Source: Desulfonatronovibrio hydrogenovorans DSM 9292
GTDB taxonomy: Bacteria > Desulfobacterota > Desulfovibrionia > Desulfovibrionales > Desulfonatronovibrionaceae
DNA: 64,000 nt
Direction: 5' to 3'
Assembly (NCBI RefSeq): GCF_000686525.1
Contig: NZ_JMKT01000008.1
Coordinates: 434,001 to 498,000, forward strand
Shown here: positions 50,100 to 58,477 of the stretch, in pieces
Position numbering within the stretch: the stretch's first letter is position 1
Layout of the letters: the number at the start of each line of letters is the position of its first letter
Translations under genes and position numbers: made by a program
Notes under the pieces: model-generated
What the model was told of the DNA's origin: nothing
Databases searched by the model: none
The model's input: the letters and a program-made list of their open reading frames with translations, nothing else

Positions 50100-51365
50100 A
50101 TGCACCGGGAAGACAATAATCAGCCTCTTATTTCAGAAAAAAATAAGGGTCTTTTTCAGAAAATTATCAACCCCTGGTCGATTTTTATCGCACTGGTGGC
50201 GGCAGGGCTGCTTTATTTTGTTAACACATCCAGGCAGGTTCAGGATGGGGAACAAGAGGTCCAGCGTCCGGCAACAGCTGTAGAGGTGGCCCCGGTTGTT
50301 TCCATGACCCTGATGGATACGGTCAGAGGACTGGGTACTTTGAGACCTGTTCAGGAAGTGGACCTTAAGCCTGAAGTAGACGGAAGGATAAAGGCGGTTC
50401 ATTTCCAGGAGGGAGGTTTTGTAAGCAAGAATCAACTGCTCTTTGAAATTGAGGAACAAAAGCACCTGCGCCGTCTTTCTTCAAGCAGGGCTGCTCTGGA
50501 AGAAGCCAGGGCAAGACAGGCAAATATCCAGCGTAACCATGACCGGTTTGCACTTCTGTTTGAACAGAGTGTTGTTTCTGAAAATGAGTTTGACCGGGTC
50601 AAAACAGATCTTGAGGCTGCTCAGGCAGAAGTCAGAAGGCTTGTTGCCCAGGTGGAGCTGGTCAAGGAAGAACTGGCTGATACTGTGATCCGGGCTCCTT
50701 TTTCAGGCTATGTGTCAAGACGGTTGATGGATCCCGGAGCCTTTGTAACCACAGGGCAGATCCTGGCCAGTATTTACCAGACAGAGTTCCTGGAAATATT
50801 GTTCATGGTTCCTGAAAAGTATTCGGCCCGGGTCAAAATGGGACAAACGGTTATAGTTGAAACCGCTGCTCATGAAGATGGAGTATTCAGGGGCAAGGTC
50901 AGTTTTGTGAGTCCGTCGGTGGAAGAGTCCACCAGGAAACTTGAAGTCAAGGCGTCCATTGATAACAGTGACAACGGACTGAAGCCCGGATCCTTTGCTC
51001 CAGCTGTTCTTGTCCTTGGCCTGCTGGAAGACACCATGGTCATCCCGGAAAGGGCTTTGGTGGCTACCAGAGATGGATATCTGGTTTTTGTTGTGGACGG
51101 ACAACAAGAGCAGGTCGAAAGCAGGAAGATCAGTTCCGGGCAGCGTAGACCCGGACTTGTCGAAGTCCTTGAAGGGCTTGAGCCAGGCGAGAAGGTAGTT
51201 GTTTCCGGGCATATGAACCTGAATCACGGCTCCAGGATCAGGGTGGTGGAGGATCTGGGTCCTGACTGGACAGGATCAGATCTTGGTAATGACGCAGCCT
51301 TTCTTCATTATTCTGAGCACAATGATCACAGTAGATCCGGAGCTTTGAGGAGTGGCCAGCAGTGA
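50100..51365 (+). CDS. RND periplasmic adaptor protein (second pump)
   Basis: Membrane fusion protein of 421 aa, anchored by an N-terminal helix (WSIFIALVAAGLLYFVNTSR) rather than a lipid. Lipoyl/barrel motifs RPVQEVDLKPEVDGRIKAVH, FQEGGFVSKNQLLFEIEEQK; short alpha hairpin; VIRAPFSGYVSRRLMDPGAF; C-terminal VSGHMNLNHGSRI. ATG 50100 follows GGGAGAAG. Its stop overlaps the start of the permease gene (GTGA). Confidence 0.9.
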   Translation: MHREDNNQPLISEKNKGLFQKIINPWSIFIALVAAGLLYFVNTSRQVQDGEQEVQRPATAVEVAPVVSMTLMDTVRGLGTLRPVQEVDLKPEVDGRIKAVHFQEGGFVSKNQLLFEIEEQKHLRRLSSSRAALEEARARQANIQRNHDRFALLFEQSVVSENEFDRVKTDLEAAQAEVRRLVAQVELVKEELADTVIRAPFSGYVSRRLMDPGAFVTTGQILASIYQTEFLEILFMVPEKYSARVKMGQTVIVETAAHEDGVFRGKVSFVSPSVEESTRKLEVKASIDNSDNGLKPGSFAPAVLVLGLLEDTMVIPERALVATRDGYLVFVVDGQQEQVESRKISSGQRRPGLVEVLEGLEPGEKVVVSGHMNLNHGSRIRVVEDLGPDWTGSDLGNDAAFLHYSEHNDHSRSGALRSGQQ

Positions 51366-54300
51366 TCTGGAATCTTTGCATTCGACGACCTGTACTGACC
51401 ATTGTCATTTTTCTGGTCTTCGCCATCTTTGGCGGATACGGTTATCTGCAGATGCCTGTACAGGAGAACCCGGATGTGGAGTTCCCGGTCATCAGTGTTT
51501 CAGTTGTCCTTGCCGGGGCTGCGCCAGAGATTATTGAACAGGAGATAATCGACCCGCTGGAAGCAGAGATCAATGCTATAGAAGGGCTTAAGGAACTGGT
51601 GTCAACAGCAGGTGATGGTCTTGGTCAGGTAGTGGCTGAATTTGAACTCTGGCGGGATCAGGATCTGGCGGCTCAGGATGTGCGGGATGCAGTAGAGCGG
51701 GCCAGAAGAATGCTTCCCCAGGATGCGGAATCCCCAATAGTCAGAAAGCTTTCCATTGATTCCCAGGCCATAATGTGGATAGCCTTGGTTGGTGATGAGC
51801 GCTGGGATGAAGTCCGTTTAACCGAGTATGCGGACAATATCCTGAAACCCCAGCTGGAAACTCTGCGCGGGGTCGGGCAGGTTATGGTTGGAGGGGCCAG
51901 AAACTATGCCGTCCGGATCAGGATAGATCCGGAAAAGCTGGCTGCCCGTGATTTGGTGGTTCAAGATGTTGTGGATGCGGTTCAAAGGGAGAATGTTGAT
52001 ATACCCTCAGGCAGGATTGAGGGTGTTTCCAGGGAATTCCTGATCAGAACCAGAGGTCAGTTTTCCGAGGCTGCCCCGTTCAACGACCTGATCATTGCCT
52101 ATCAGGACGGCTCTCCGGTCAGGCTTTCGGATGTAGGTCAGGCTGTGGACGATGTTGAGAGTGACCGGCAGATAGCAAGATTCTCAGGAGAGCCGTCAGT
52201 TGGTCTGGGCATTGTCAAACAGACCGGAGCCAATACGGTAGCCCTGGCTGACCTGGTTCGGGACAGGGTCCAAGAGCTGTCCGCCAACTTTCCGCCCGGC
52301 CTGGAATACCGCCAGGCCATGGATGCTTCCGTCTACATCAAGGAAAACATCAGGGACCTGCAGGTCACGATCCTGATAGCAGCTTTTCTGGTGATTTTTG
52401 TTGTTCTGGCCTTTCTGCGCAGCGGACGGGGCACCATTGTGGTGGCCCTGGCCATCCCGACTTCCCTGCTGATCGGACTGGCCTTTATCAATGTCATGGG
52501 ATTCAGTATAAACGTGCTGACCATGCTGGGCCTTATTCTGGTCATCGGCATCGTGGTTGATGACGCCATTGTGGTCCTTGAACGCAGTTTTTATCACATG
52601 GAGAACGGGGCTGACGCAATGCCTGCAGCCAGAGTCGGGACTACCGAGGTTGCTTTTCCGGCCCTGGCCAATTCCCTTTCCCTGGCCGCGGTCTTCATTC
52701 CAGTGGCCTTTACCGGTGGGATTGTGGGTCGGTTCTTTTTTGAATTCGGACTGACCGTAGCGGTTACAGTCTTTGCTTCAACCTTTGTGGCCCTGACCCT
52801 TACCCCCATGCTCTGCTCCAGGCTGCTCAGATACAAGAAACGCCGTAGTTTTCTTTTTGATCTGTCCGAGCGTCATCTCAAACGTTTTGAGTCAATTTAT
52901 GTATGGATACTGAAAGGGGCCTTTAAGAGAAGAGGCTTGGTGGTGGTCATTGCTCTGATGGCCTTTGGTCTGGGAGTGGCCGCCTTGATGAGCATACCTC
53001 AGGAATTTCAGGCAGACGAGGACAGATCCAGATTCATGCTGGTTTTTGAAACCCCTGAAGGTTCCACCATCAGAGAAACCGATAGATTTGCCAGAAAAAT
53101 CGAGGCTGAACTGGCCAGGGATCCTGATGTAAGCCATCAGTTCCTGGCCGTGGGTATGGGACCGGCAGGGCCGGGCCAGCCCAGCAGGGGTATTTCCTTT
53201 GTCACCCTTACTCCCAGGCAGGACAGGGAGCTGCATCAAAGCGAAGTCATGCAGAAATTCAGGGGGATATTGAGTTCAATACCTGATGGTCGAGCTTTTG
53301 TACTGGAACTCACCCCGGGCGGGGTTGGAGGTTCTCCCATCGAAATAGTATTGAAGAATCCGGATCTGGTGGAACTGGATCAGCTGCAGGATCAGGTTAT
53401 GGGATGGATGCGTCAGAAACCGGAGTGGTTCGTAGGGGTGAGGACTAACCTTGAACTCAATAAGCCTCAGATCGACGTCAGGATTGACCGGGAACGAGCT
53501 GCTGAAATGGGAGTTTCTGTAACTCAGATTTCCAATACCCTCCGGTATCTCCTGGGTGAAGTTGACATTTCCAAAATTGAGAGGATGGCTGAGCGGTATG
53601 ATGTCATCACCGATGTCCTTGGACGGGGAAGCATGAGTCCAGATTTTCTGCGAAGCATTTATGTCCGCAACAGCAGCCACCAGCTGGTCTCTTTGGATAG
53701 CTTGATCAGCTATGAAGAGACCGTTGGCCCCAGCGAGATTCACAGATTCAACAGAATCAGGTCGGCCACGATTTCCGCATCCACGCCTCCTGGCGTTGCC
53801 ATGGGCGATGCAGTCAACCTTTTGTCCGGCTATCTTGATCAGGAACTCCCTCCCCAGGCTGACTATGAACTGGCAGGCATGTCTCAGGTGTTTGAGGAAT
53901 CATTTTACTATTTGACCATTACCATTATTTTTTCCATTATCTTCATATACCTGGTCCTGGCGGCCCAGTTTGAATCCTTTATCTACCCCCTGACCATCAT
54001 GACCTCTCTGCCCCTGGCCACGGTCGGAGCATTTGGTTCTCTATGGCTTATGGGCATGAATTTCAATGTTTATGCCTTTATCGGACTGATAATGCTCATG
54101 GGGCTGGTGACCAAGAACTCCATCCTGCTGATTGACTATACCAACATTCTGGTGGCCAGAGGAAGGAAACCCTTTGACGCTGCTCAGGAGGCTGCCAGGG
54201 AGAGGTTCAGGCCGGTGCTGATGACTGCCTGTTCTACCATTCTTGGAATGATGCCCATTGCCATGGGTTTTGGAACCGGTGGAGAAGCCAGAGCACCTCT

Positions 54301-54427
54301 GGGGATTTCAATCGTGGCCGGTTTGTTTACTTCCACGGCCCTGACCCTGATAGTCATCCCGGTAGTCTATACCCTCTATGATCAGCTCCAGAATTTCCTG
54401 CTGGGGAAAATGGGCAGAAAGGCATGA
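51362..54427 (+). CDS. RND-family efflux permease (second pump)
   Basis: 1021-aa inner-membrane exporter. Helix 1 IRRPVLTIVIFLVFAIFGGY, helix-4 motif LVIGIVVDDAIVVLERSFYH with the Asp-Asp proton relay, helix-10 region MGLVTKNSILLIDYTNIL with the conserved Lys, and twelve helices in all. It is a different branch from the pump at 31224, sharing little beyond RND motifs. The start is GTG overlapping the adaptor stop. No TolC gene accompanies it; the one at 28537 may serve both. A PII/CutA-like gene follows. Confidence 0.93.
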   Translation: MIWNLCIRRPVLTIVIFLVFAIFGGYGYLQMPVQENPDVEFPVISVSVVLAGAAPEIIEQEIIDPLEAEINAIEGLKELVSTAGDGLGQVVAEFELWRDQDLAAQDVRDAVERARRMLPQDAESPIVRKLSIDSQAIMWIALVGDERWDEVRLTEYADNILKPQLETLRGVGQVMVGGARNYAVRIRIDPEKLAARDLVVQDVVDAVQRENVDIPSGRIEGVSREFLIRTRGQFSEAAPFNDLIIAYQDGSPVRLSDVGQAVDDVESDRQIARFSGEPSVGLGIVKQTGANTVALADLVRDRVQELSANFPPGLEYRQAMDASVYIKENIRDLQVTILIAAFLVIFVVLAFLRSGRGTIVVALAIPTSLLIGLAFINVMGFSINVLTMLGLILVIGIVVDDAIVVLERSFYHMENGADAMPAARVGTTEVAFPALANSLSLAAVFIPVAFTGGIVGRFFFEFGLTVAVTVFASTFVALTLTPMLCSRLLRYKKRRSFLFDLSERHLKRFESIYVWILKGAFKRRGLVVVIALMAFGLGVAALMSIPQEFQADEDRSRFMLVFETPEGSTIRETDRFARKIEAELARDPDVSHQFLAVGMGPAGPGQPSRGISFVTLTPRQDRELHQSEVMQKFRGILSSIPDGRAFVLELTPGGVGGSPIEIVLKNPDLVELDQLQDQVMGWMRQKPEWFVGVRTNLELNKPQIDVRIDRERAAEMGVSVTQISNTLRYLLGEVDISKIERMAERYDVITDVLGRGSMSPDFLRSIYVRNSSHQLVSLDSLISYEETVGPSEIHRFNRIRSATISASTPPGVAMGDAVNLLSGYLDQELPPQADYELAGMSQVFEESFYYLTITIIFSIIFIYLVLAAQFESFIYPLTIMTSLPLATVGAFGSLWLMGMNFNVYAFIGLIMLMGLVTKNSILLIDYTNILVARGRKPFDAAQEAARERFRPVLMTACSTILGMMPIAMGFGTGGEARAPLGISIVAGLFTSTALTLIVIPVVYTLYDQLQNFLLGKMGRKA

Positions 54428-54509
54428 GCTTGTGCTGGTCAGATATCCTTGGCCGAAAATTATGGCTTGAGTCCGAGCCTGATGGCCGCAACCCGGCAGT
54501 AAAGGAAGG

Positions 54510-54812
54510 ATGGTTGTGAAGCTGGTTCAGATAAGCTTTCGCTTTGAATATACCGACGTTATTGAAGCCATTCTGGATGAATGTGATGTCCAGGATTACA
54601 TCCGCTATCCCATGGTGGAGGGCAAAGGGTCAGATGGAAAGCACTTTGGGACTCAGGTTTTTCCAGGCAGTTTTACAGTGGTCCAGGCCAGAGTTGACAA
54701 CGAAGAGATTGAAGGCCTGCTAAAAACACTTCAGGCATTCAGGCTGGAAAAAAAAGCTCATCACCATGTTCGAGCCATGGTAATTGCTGTTGAAGATGGT
54801 CTGGGCTTCTGA
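54510..54812 (+). CDS. Small PII/CutA-like protein beside the RND pump
   Basis: 100 aa, probable ferredoxin-like alpha-beta fold: KLVQISFRFEYTDVIEAILD, ECDVQDYIRYPMVEGKGSDG, a loop KHFGTQVFPGSFTVVQARVD, then EGLLKTLQAFRLEKKAHHHV and RAMVIAVED. The trimer-like pattern of a short strand, helix, exposed loop and strand resembles PII-like proteins found next to metal or RND exporters. Histidines at the end of helix 2 (KKAHHHV) could bind metal. AAGGAAGG precedes ATG. Convergent with the PTS IIC gene, one base between the stops. Confidence 0.6.
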   Translation: MVVKLVQISFRFEYTDVIEAILDECDVQDYIRYPMVEGKGSDGKHFGTQVFPGSFTVVQARVDNEEIEGLLKTLQAFRLEKKAHHHVRAMVIAVEDGLGF

Positions 54813-54813
54813 A

Positions 54814-55517
54814 TCAGGCCAGGAATATCTGCCAGGCAAGATAGCCTGATACCAAGGTCAGCCCCAGCACCAGCGAGAAGTAGGCCTTTCTGATGCGCAG
54901 GGCGGCCAGGGCGCTGATGGAGGCCATGAGCAGCAGAAGGGGCCAGGAGAGGTAGTCCCTGTGGACCAGGTATGGGCTCAAATGCTCATAAATAAAGACC
55001 AGGCCGTATATCGCAGCAGTTCCCACGGTCAGATAAATCAGCAACAGCTGGATCAAGGATGAATTGATCATTGACTGGGGATTATAGCGCGCAGCAGTCT
55101 TTCTACTCTGCTGGAGAATGATATTGTAGTTCTTGTTCTGGGCTTTACGCTGTTTGCCTTCAAGAATTGAGAACAGGATGGCCACGGGTATGGTCATGAC
55201 CATGATCGGGAATATCTGAGAAGTGTCTGACAGGCTGTATATTTCCACCACCACCATGGTGGCTGCCACGCAGAAAATGGCATTGGGAGGAATAAAAGTT
55301 CCGGCCGGGATCAGGTCAATCCAGAGCAGTTCAAAAAAGGCTGCCACATACATGGTCGGAAAGATTTGACCTGTTAGCAGGATTATGAAAAAACCCACCA
55401 CCAGAGGCCGGTCCAGGAAGCCTAAGTTTAATGAAAATCTGGTCAGGGAAAACAGAGCAAAAAAAAACCGCTCAGAAATATCGTCCAGTGGGGGCCTAAT
55501 ACTTCATAATCTACCAT
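54814..55517 (-). CDS. Mannose-type PTS enzyme IIC, frameshifted in a T9 tract
   Basis: Membrane IIC component of the mannose/sorbose-type PTS. The clean downstream frame (54814-55401) reads VGFFIILLTGQIFPTMYVAA, FFELLWIDLIPAGTFIPPNA and further helices. The natural start is ATG 55517, overlapping the IIB stop (ATGGTAG): MVDYEVLGPHWTIFLSGFFF. The two parts are in different frames, joined at a run of nine T on the minus strand (55459-55467); as written the first frame ends at residue 23. One extra base would restore a ~234-aa protein. Possible sequencing error, slippage site or pseudogene. Confidence 0.75.
55459..55467 (-). repeat. Homopolymer T9 tract inside the PTS IIC gene
   Basis: Nine identical bases where a length of ten (or seven) would keep the IIC frame open. 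Such tracts are prone to polymerase slippage and to sequencing or assembly error. Confidence 0.9.
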
Positions 55518-55975
55518 TCATCCACCTGGATCTGTTTATGGGGTACACATCTGAAATCAAGTTTAACCCCCTTTTTGCTGAAGAATTTCAGGCAGGAGGA
55601 GTCGTCCCGGCTCAAAGCGATATGGGAACATATTTGTTTTTTGCCTGGTCCGTAATGAAGATTGCCGATGTTGATGGAAGAGAACATGAGCCCCTTTTCA
55701 AAGGCTTGTCTGGCATCGGAACACTTGGAAAAAAGAATGAACAGCGAGGACATCCTGTCATTGAATTCTTTTCTGATCAAGTCAATGGACTCATTAACCT
55801 GGGCAAAGATAATCTCAACCCCCTGAGGAACTGCCAAACCCATTATTTCCTGTCTGATCGGGTCTGAAGCTAATTCGTCATTAACTACCAACAGGCTTTT
55901 GGTCCTGGTGAAAGGGATCCAGGTTTCAATAACCTGTCCATGAATGAGACGATTGTCTATGCGGACCCAGAACAT
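55511..55975 (-). CDS. Mannose-type PTS enzyme IIB
   Basis: Phosphocarrier IIB of the mannose/sorbose family, 154 aa. The phosphorylated His12 lies in RIDNRLIHGQV; FTRTKSLLVVNDELASDPIR and LRIGNLHYGPGK-like NIGNLHYGPGKKQICSHIAL are typical. The protein ends KLDFRCVPHKQIQVDEW. It sits 3 bases downstream of IIA and overlaps the start of the IIC gene. Confidence 0.9.
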   Translation of the reverse strand: MFWVRIDNRLIHGQVIETWIPFTRTKSLLVVNDELASDPIRQEIMGLAVPQGVEIIFAQVNESIDLIRKEFNDRMSSLFILFSKCSDARQAFEKGLMFSSINIGNLHYGPGKKQICSHIALSRDDSSCLKFFSKKGVKLDFRCVPHKQIQVDEW

Positions 55976-55978
55976 GAC

Positions 55979-56404
55979 TCATCCGGCCTTTTTGGCTGTC
56001 CCTGGGATCTGACGTTTCAAGACGTCACCTGCCACCAGGATGCCCTGTTTGCCGGCTCCTTTTATTTCCTGAGCCAGGTCCTGCAGTTTTCTGGTCCTTC
56101 CGCCCAGAGCCTTCAGGAGCATGGGCAAGTTGACCCCGGTAATGACCTCTGTTTGTCCGTGGCTTAAAAGAGACAGGCTGATATTGGTAGGGGTTCCGCC
56201 AAACATATCGGTTAGAATGAGGACTCCATCACCCCTGTCCAGTTCCCTGACTTTTTTCTTTAATTCTTCAATGATTTCGTCCATGGGTCTGGAAACGTCC
56301 ACACCAAGGGCATGGCAGCTTTCTTTGTCCCCCATGATCATTGAAGCGGCACTGAGCAGACTTTCACCGAAATTGCCGTGTGTAACCAGAATTATCCCGA
56401 TCAT
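55979..56404 (-). CDS. Mannose-type PTS enzyme IIA
   Basis: IIA of the mannose/fructose family, 141 aa, with phospho-His9 in ILVTHGNFGESLL and the later DGVLILTDMFGGTPTNIS. It takes phosphate from HPr. Located between rapZ and IIB. In this group of organisms such proteins are often regulatory rather than transporting sugar; the missing IID here fits that. Confidence 0.92.
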   Translation of the reverse strand: MIGIILVTHGNFGESLLSAASMIMGDKESCHALGVDVSRPMDEIIEELKKKVRELDRGDGVLILTDMFGGTPTNISLSLLSHGQTEVITGVNLPMLLKALGGRTRKLQDLAQEIKGAGKQGILVAGDVLKRQIPGTAKKAG

Positions 56405-56433
56405 ATCCTTTCCAGAAAAGATTATCCGGCACG

Positions 56434-57363
56434 TCAGCCCAGGTTGAGATGCCGGTGTTCGATGGAAACCAGATATCCAAGATTCTTGAGAAAAGGGGAA
56501 AGAGCTTCGACCACAGCCACTGAGCGATGTCTTCCTCCTGTACAGCCCATGGATATGGTAAGCCTGTATCTTCCTTCATCAGCGAACATGGGCACAAGGA
56601 AATTCAGATACTCCTTGGTCCTGGTCAGATATTCCGCTCCAGGGTTCCGGGCCAAAACATATTCTGCGATGTTTATGTCCTTACCTGACATGGGCCGCAG
56701 GTCTTTGTCAAAAAAAGGGTTTGGAAGAAATCGGAGATCAAAAACCATATCTGCCTCTGAAGGGACTCCGTATTTGAAGCCAAATGAGATGAGATGGACC
56801 CTCATTCCTGCAAAGCTCTGATCAAGACACTCCCATTTTTCCTGGATAACCCGGCGCAGATCATGGATGGAGAATCCGGAAGTGTCAATGACTAGATGGG
56901 CATCGTTACGCATCAGCTCCAAGACATCTCTTTCCTGATCCAGGGCCTGCTCAAGGCCAATATTTCTGGACTCTAAAGGATGTGGGCGCCTGGTGGTGGC
57001 GTATCTCCTGACCAGGACGCTGGCCGAGGCTTCAAGAAAGATGATCTGAAGGCAGGTCCCGGCGTGGTCCAATTCCTGTCTGACCTTTATCCAATCTGTG
57101 GCAAAGTCAGGTTGACGCAGATCCATTCCAAGGGCAAGTCCCCGGTAATTTTTGGGATTCTCCCGGGCAAAAAGAGCAAGGATGGACGGAACAAGACTGA
57201 CTGGCAGACCGTCCACAGTGAAAAATCCCAGGTCTTCAAAGACATTGAGGGCAGTGCTTTTGCCGGCCCCGGACAGCCCGGTGACAATGAGCAAAGGATA
57301 TTGGCCAACAACAGACGTTTGCTGCAGGCCGGGCTGAGTCATGCCTTGGTTATCAGATTCCAT
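56434..57363 (-). CDS. rapZ: RNase adapter RapZ
   Basis: RNA-binding adapter and nucleotide-binding protein that in E. coli controls glmZ small RNA and thus amino-sugar synthesis. Walker A LLIVTGLSGAGKSTALNVFE, DLGFFTVDGLPVSL, YATTRRPHPLE, DMVFDLRFLPNPFFDKDLRP and the C-terminal GCTGGRHRSVAVVEALSPFL, EHRHLNLG. 309 aa. It overlaps the end of ptsN; this coupling is common in the rpoN operon. Confidence 0.95.
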   Translation of the reverse strand: MESDNQGMTQPGLQQTSVVGQYPLLIVTGLSGAGKSTALNVFEDLGFFTVDGLPVSLVPSILALFARENPKNYRGLALGMDLRQPDFATDWIKVRQELDHAGTCLQIIFLEASASVLVRRYATTRRPHPLESRNIGLEQALDQERDVLELMRNDAHLVIDTSGFSIHDLRRVIQEKWECLDQSFAGMRVHLISFGFKYGVPSEADMVFDLRFLPNPFFDKDLRPMSGKDINIAEYVLARNPGAEYLTRTKEYLNFLVPMFADEGRYRLTISMGCTGGRHRSVAVVEALSPFLKNLGYLVSIEHRHLNLG

Positions 57364-57788
57364 AGCTCTTCCCTGTCTTGAGCCCGCATAAAGGACTCTT
57401 TGAAAGTCGGATCCTGCAAAAGTCTTGATATGTAGGCCAGGATTTTCAGATGCTTGCCAGCGCTTTTTTCAGGAGCCAGGACCATGAAAAAAATGTGGAC
57501 CGGTTTATGGTCAAGGGCTGAAAAATTCACTCCCCTGAGGCTTCTTCCAGCCACCAGCAGGACCTCTTCCAGGTCGTCAAGCTTGCCGTGCGGTATTGCT
57601 ACGCCTTCTCCAATACCGGTAGTACCAAGATTTTCCCTGGTCAGCAGGACATCATACACCTTGTCCAGGCTTAAAAAGTCATATTTCTGGACAAGCGGGG
57701 CTATCAGCTCGGCCAGGATCTCGTTTTTGGAGCCAGACGATAGTTCCGGGATGATCTGGTCTATATGGATGTATTTATCTAAGTTCAT
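57339..57788 (-). CDS. ptsN: Nitrogen-type PTS protein EIIA-Ntr (PtsN)
   Basis: Phospho-accepting regulator of the nitrogen PTS. Phospho-His67 in GIGEGVAIPHGKLDDLEEVL; also TRENLGTTG and PVHIFFMVLAPEKSAGKHLK. 149 aa. Downstream of rpoN and hpf, upstream of rapZ, the classic arrangement. Confidence 0.95.
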   Translation of the reverse strand: MNLDKYIHIDQIIPELSSGSKNEILAELIAPLVQKYDFLSLDKVYDVLLTRENLGTTGIGEGVAIPHGKLDDLEEVLLVAGRSLRGVNFSALDHKPVHIFFMVLAPEKSAGKHLKILAYISRLLQDPTFKESFMRAQDREELWNLITKA

Positions 57789-57808
57789 TTATATCTCAAT
57801 AAGCTATG

Positions 57809-57841
57809 CGCCTGTCGCAGACCATTTGTCTGCGACAGGCG
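57809..57841. repeat. 14-bp inverted repeat between hpf and ptsN
   Basis: CGCCTGTCGCAGAC, five-base loop, GTCTGCGACAGGCG, perfect. It has no T-run, so it may be a processing or stabilising hairpin inside the operon transcript. Confidence 0.8.
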
Positions 57842-57898
57842 AACTGTTGGGATGATGGTTGACTGGTCTGGTCAAGACAGAAGGCGTCCTTGATTCTT

Positions 57899-58444
57899 TT
57901 ATGCCCCGGGATCAATAAAGCCGAAATCACCGTTTTTGCGCCTGTACACCACATTGATCCTGTCTGTATCAGAATTGAGGAATACCAGGAATTCGTAGTT
58001 AAGGGATTCCAGCTGCATGGCCGCTTCATCCAGAGACATGGGTTTGGGCTCGTAGTGATCAGTTGCCACTATGCTGGGTTCTCTTTTGCCGCTGTCAACC
58101 GGGCCGAAACTGACAATGTCCATTCGGACCTGCTTTTCCCTGGCCTTTTTCTTTTTGTCTTTGACTTTGCCCCGCTGTTTTCTAAGCTGGGCCTCAAGCT
58201 TGTCCAGGCTCAGGTCAACGGTTGAATACATGTCTTCAGTATCTTCAGTGGCTGAAATATGGATGTCCTTGGCTGTGAGGATTACCTCAGCGATGTGTCT
58301 GAATTTTTCTACCTCAAGGTTGACCTGAAGCTCCGCAGTATTGATCTCGCTCAGGTACTTGGACAACTTGTCATATCTTTCACGAGCGTATTTTTTCAGA
58401 TGTTCAGAAGGCTCAAAATTCTTGAAGTTGAATTTGATCTGCAT
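57899..58444 (-). CDS. hpf: Ribosome hibernation promoting factor, long form
   Basis: Binds the decoding centre and dimerises ribosomes in stationary phase. N-terminal HPF domain (FKNFEPSEHLKKYARERYDK, FRHIAEVILTAKDIHISATE) and the C-terminal dimerisation domain (MSLDEAAMQLESLNYEFLVF, DTDRINVVYRRKNGDFGFID). A basic linker separates them. 181 aa, so it is the long form. Downstream of rpoN. Confidence 0.95.
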   Translation of the reverse strand: MQIKFNFKNFEPSEHLKKYARERYDKLSKYLSEINTAELQVNLEVEKFRHIAEVILTAKDIHISATEDTEDMYSTVDLSLDKLEAQLRKQRGKVKDKKKKAREKQVRMDIVSFGPVDSGKREPSIVATDHYEPKPMSLDEAAMQLESLNYEFLVFLNSDTDRINVVYRRKNGDFGFIDPGA

Positions 58445-58477
58445 GCTGATCCTCCTTTCTGTATGGATTGATAAAAA

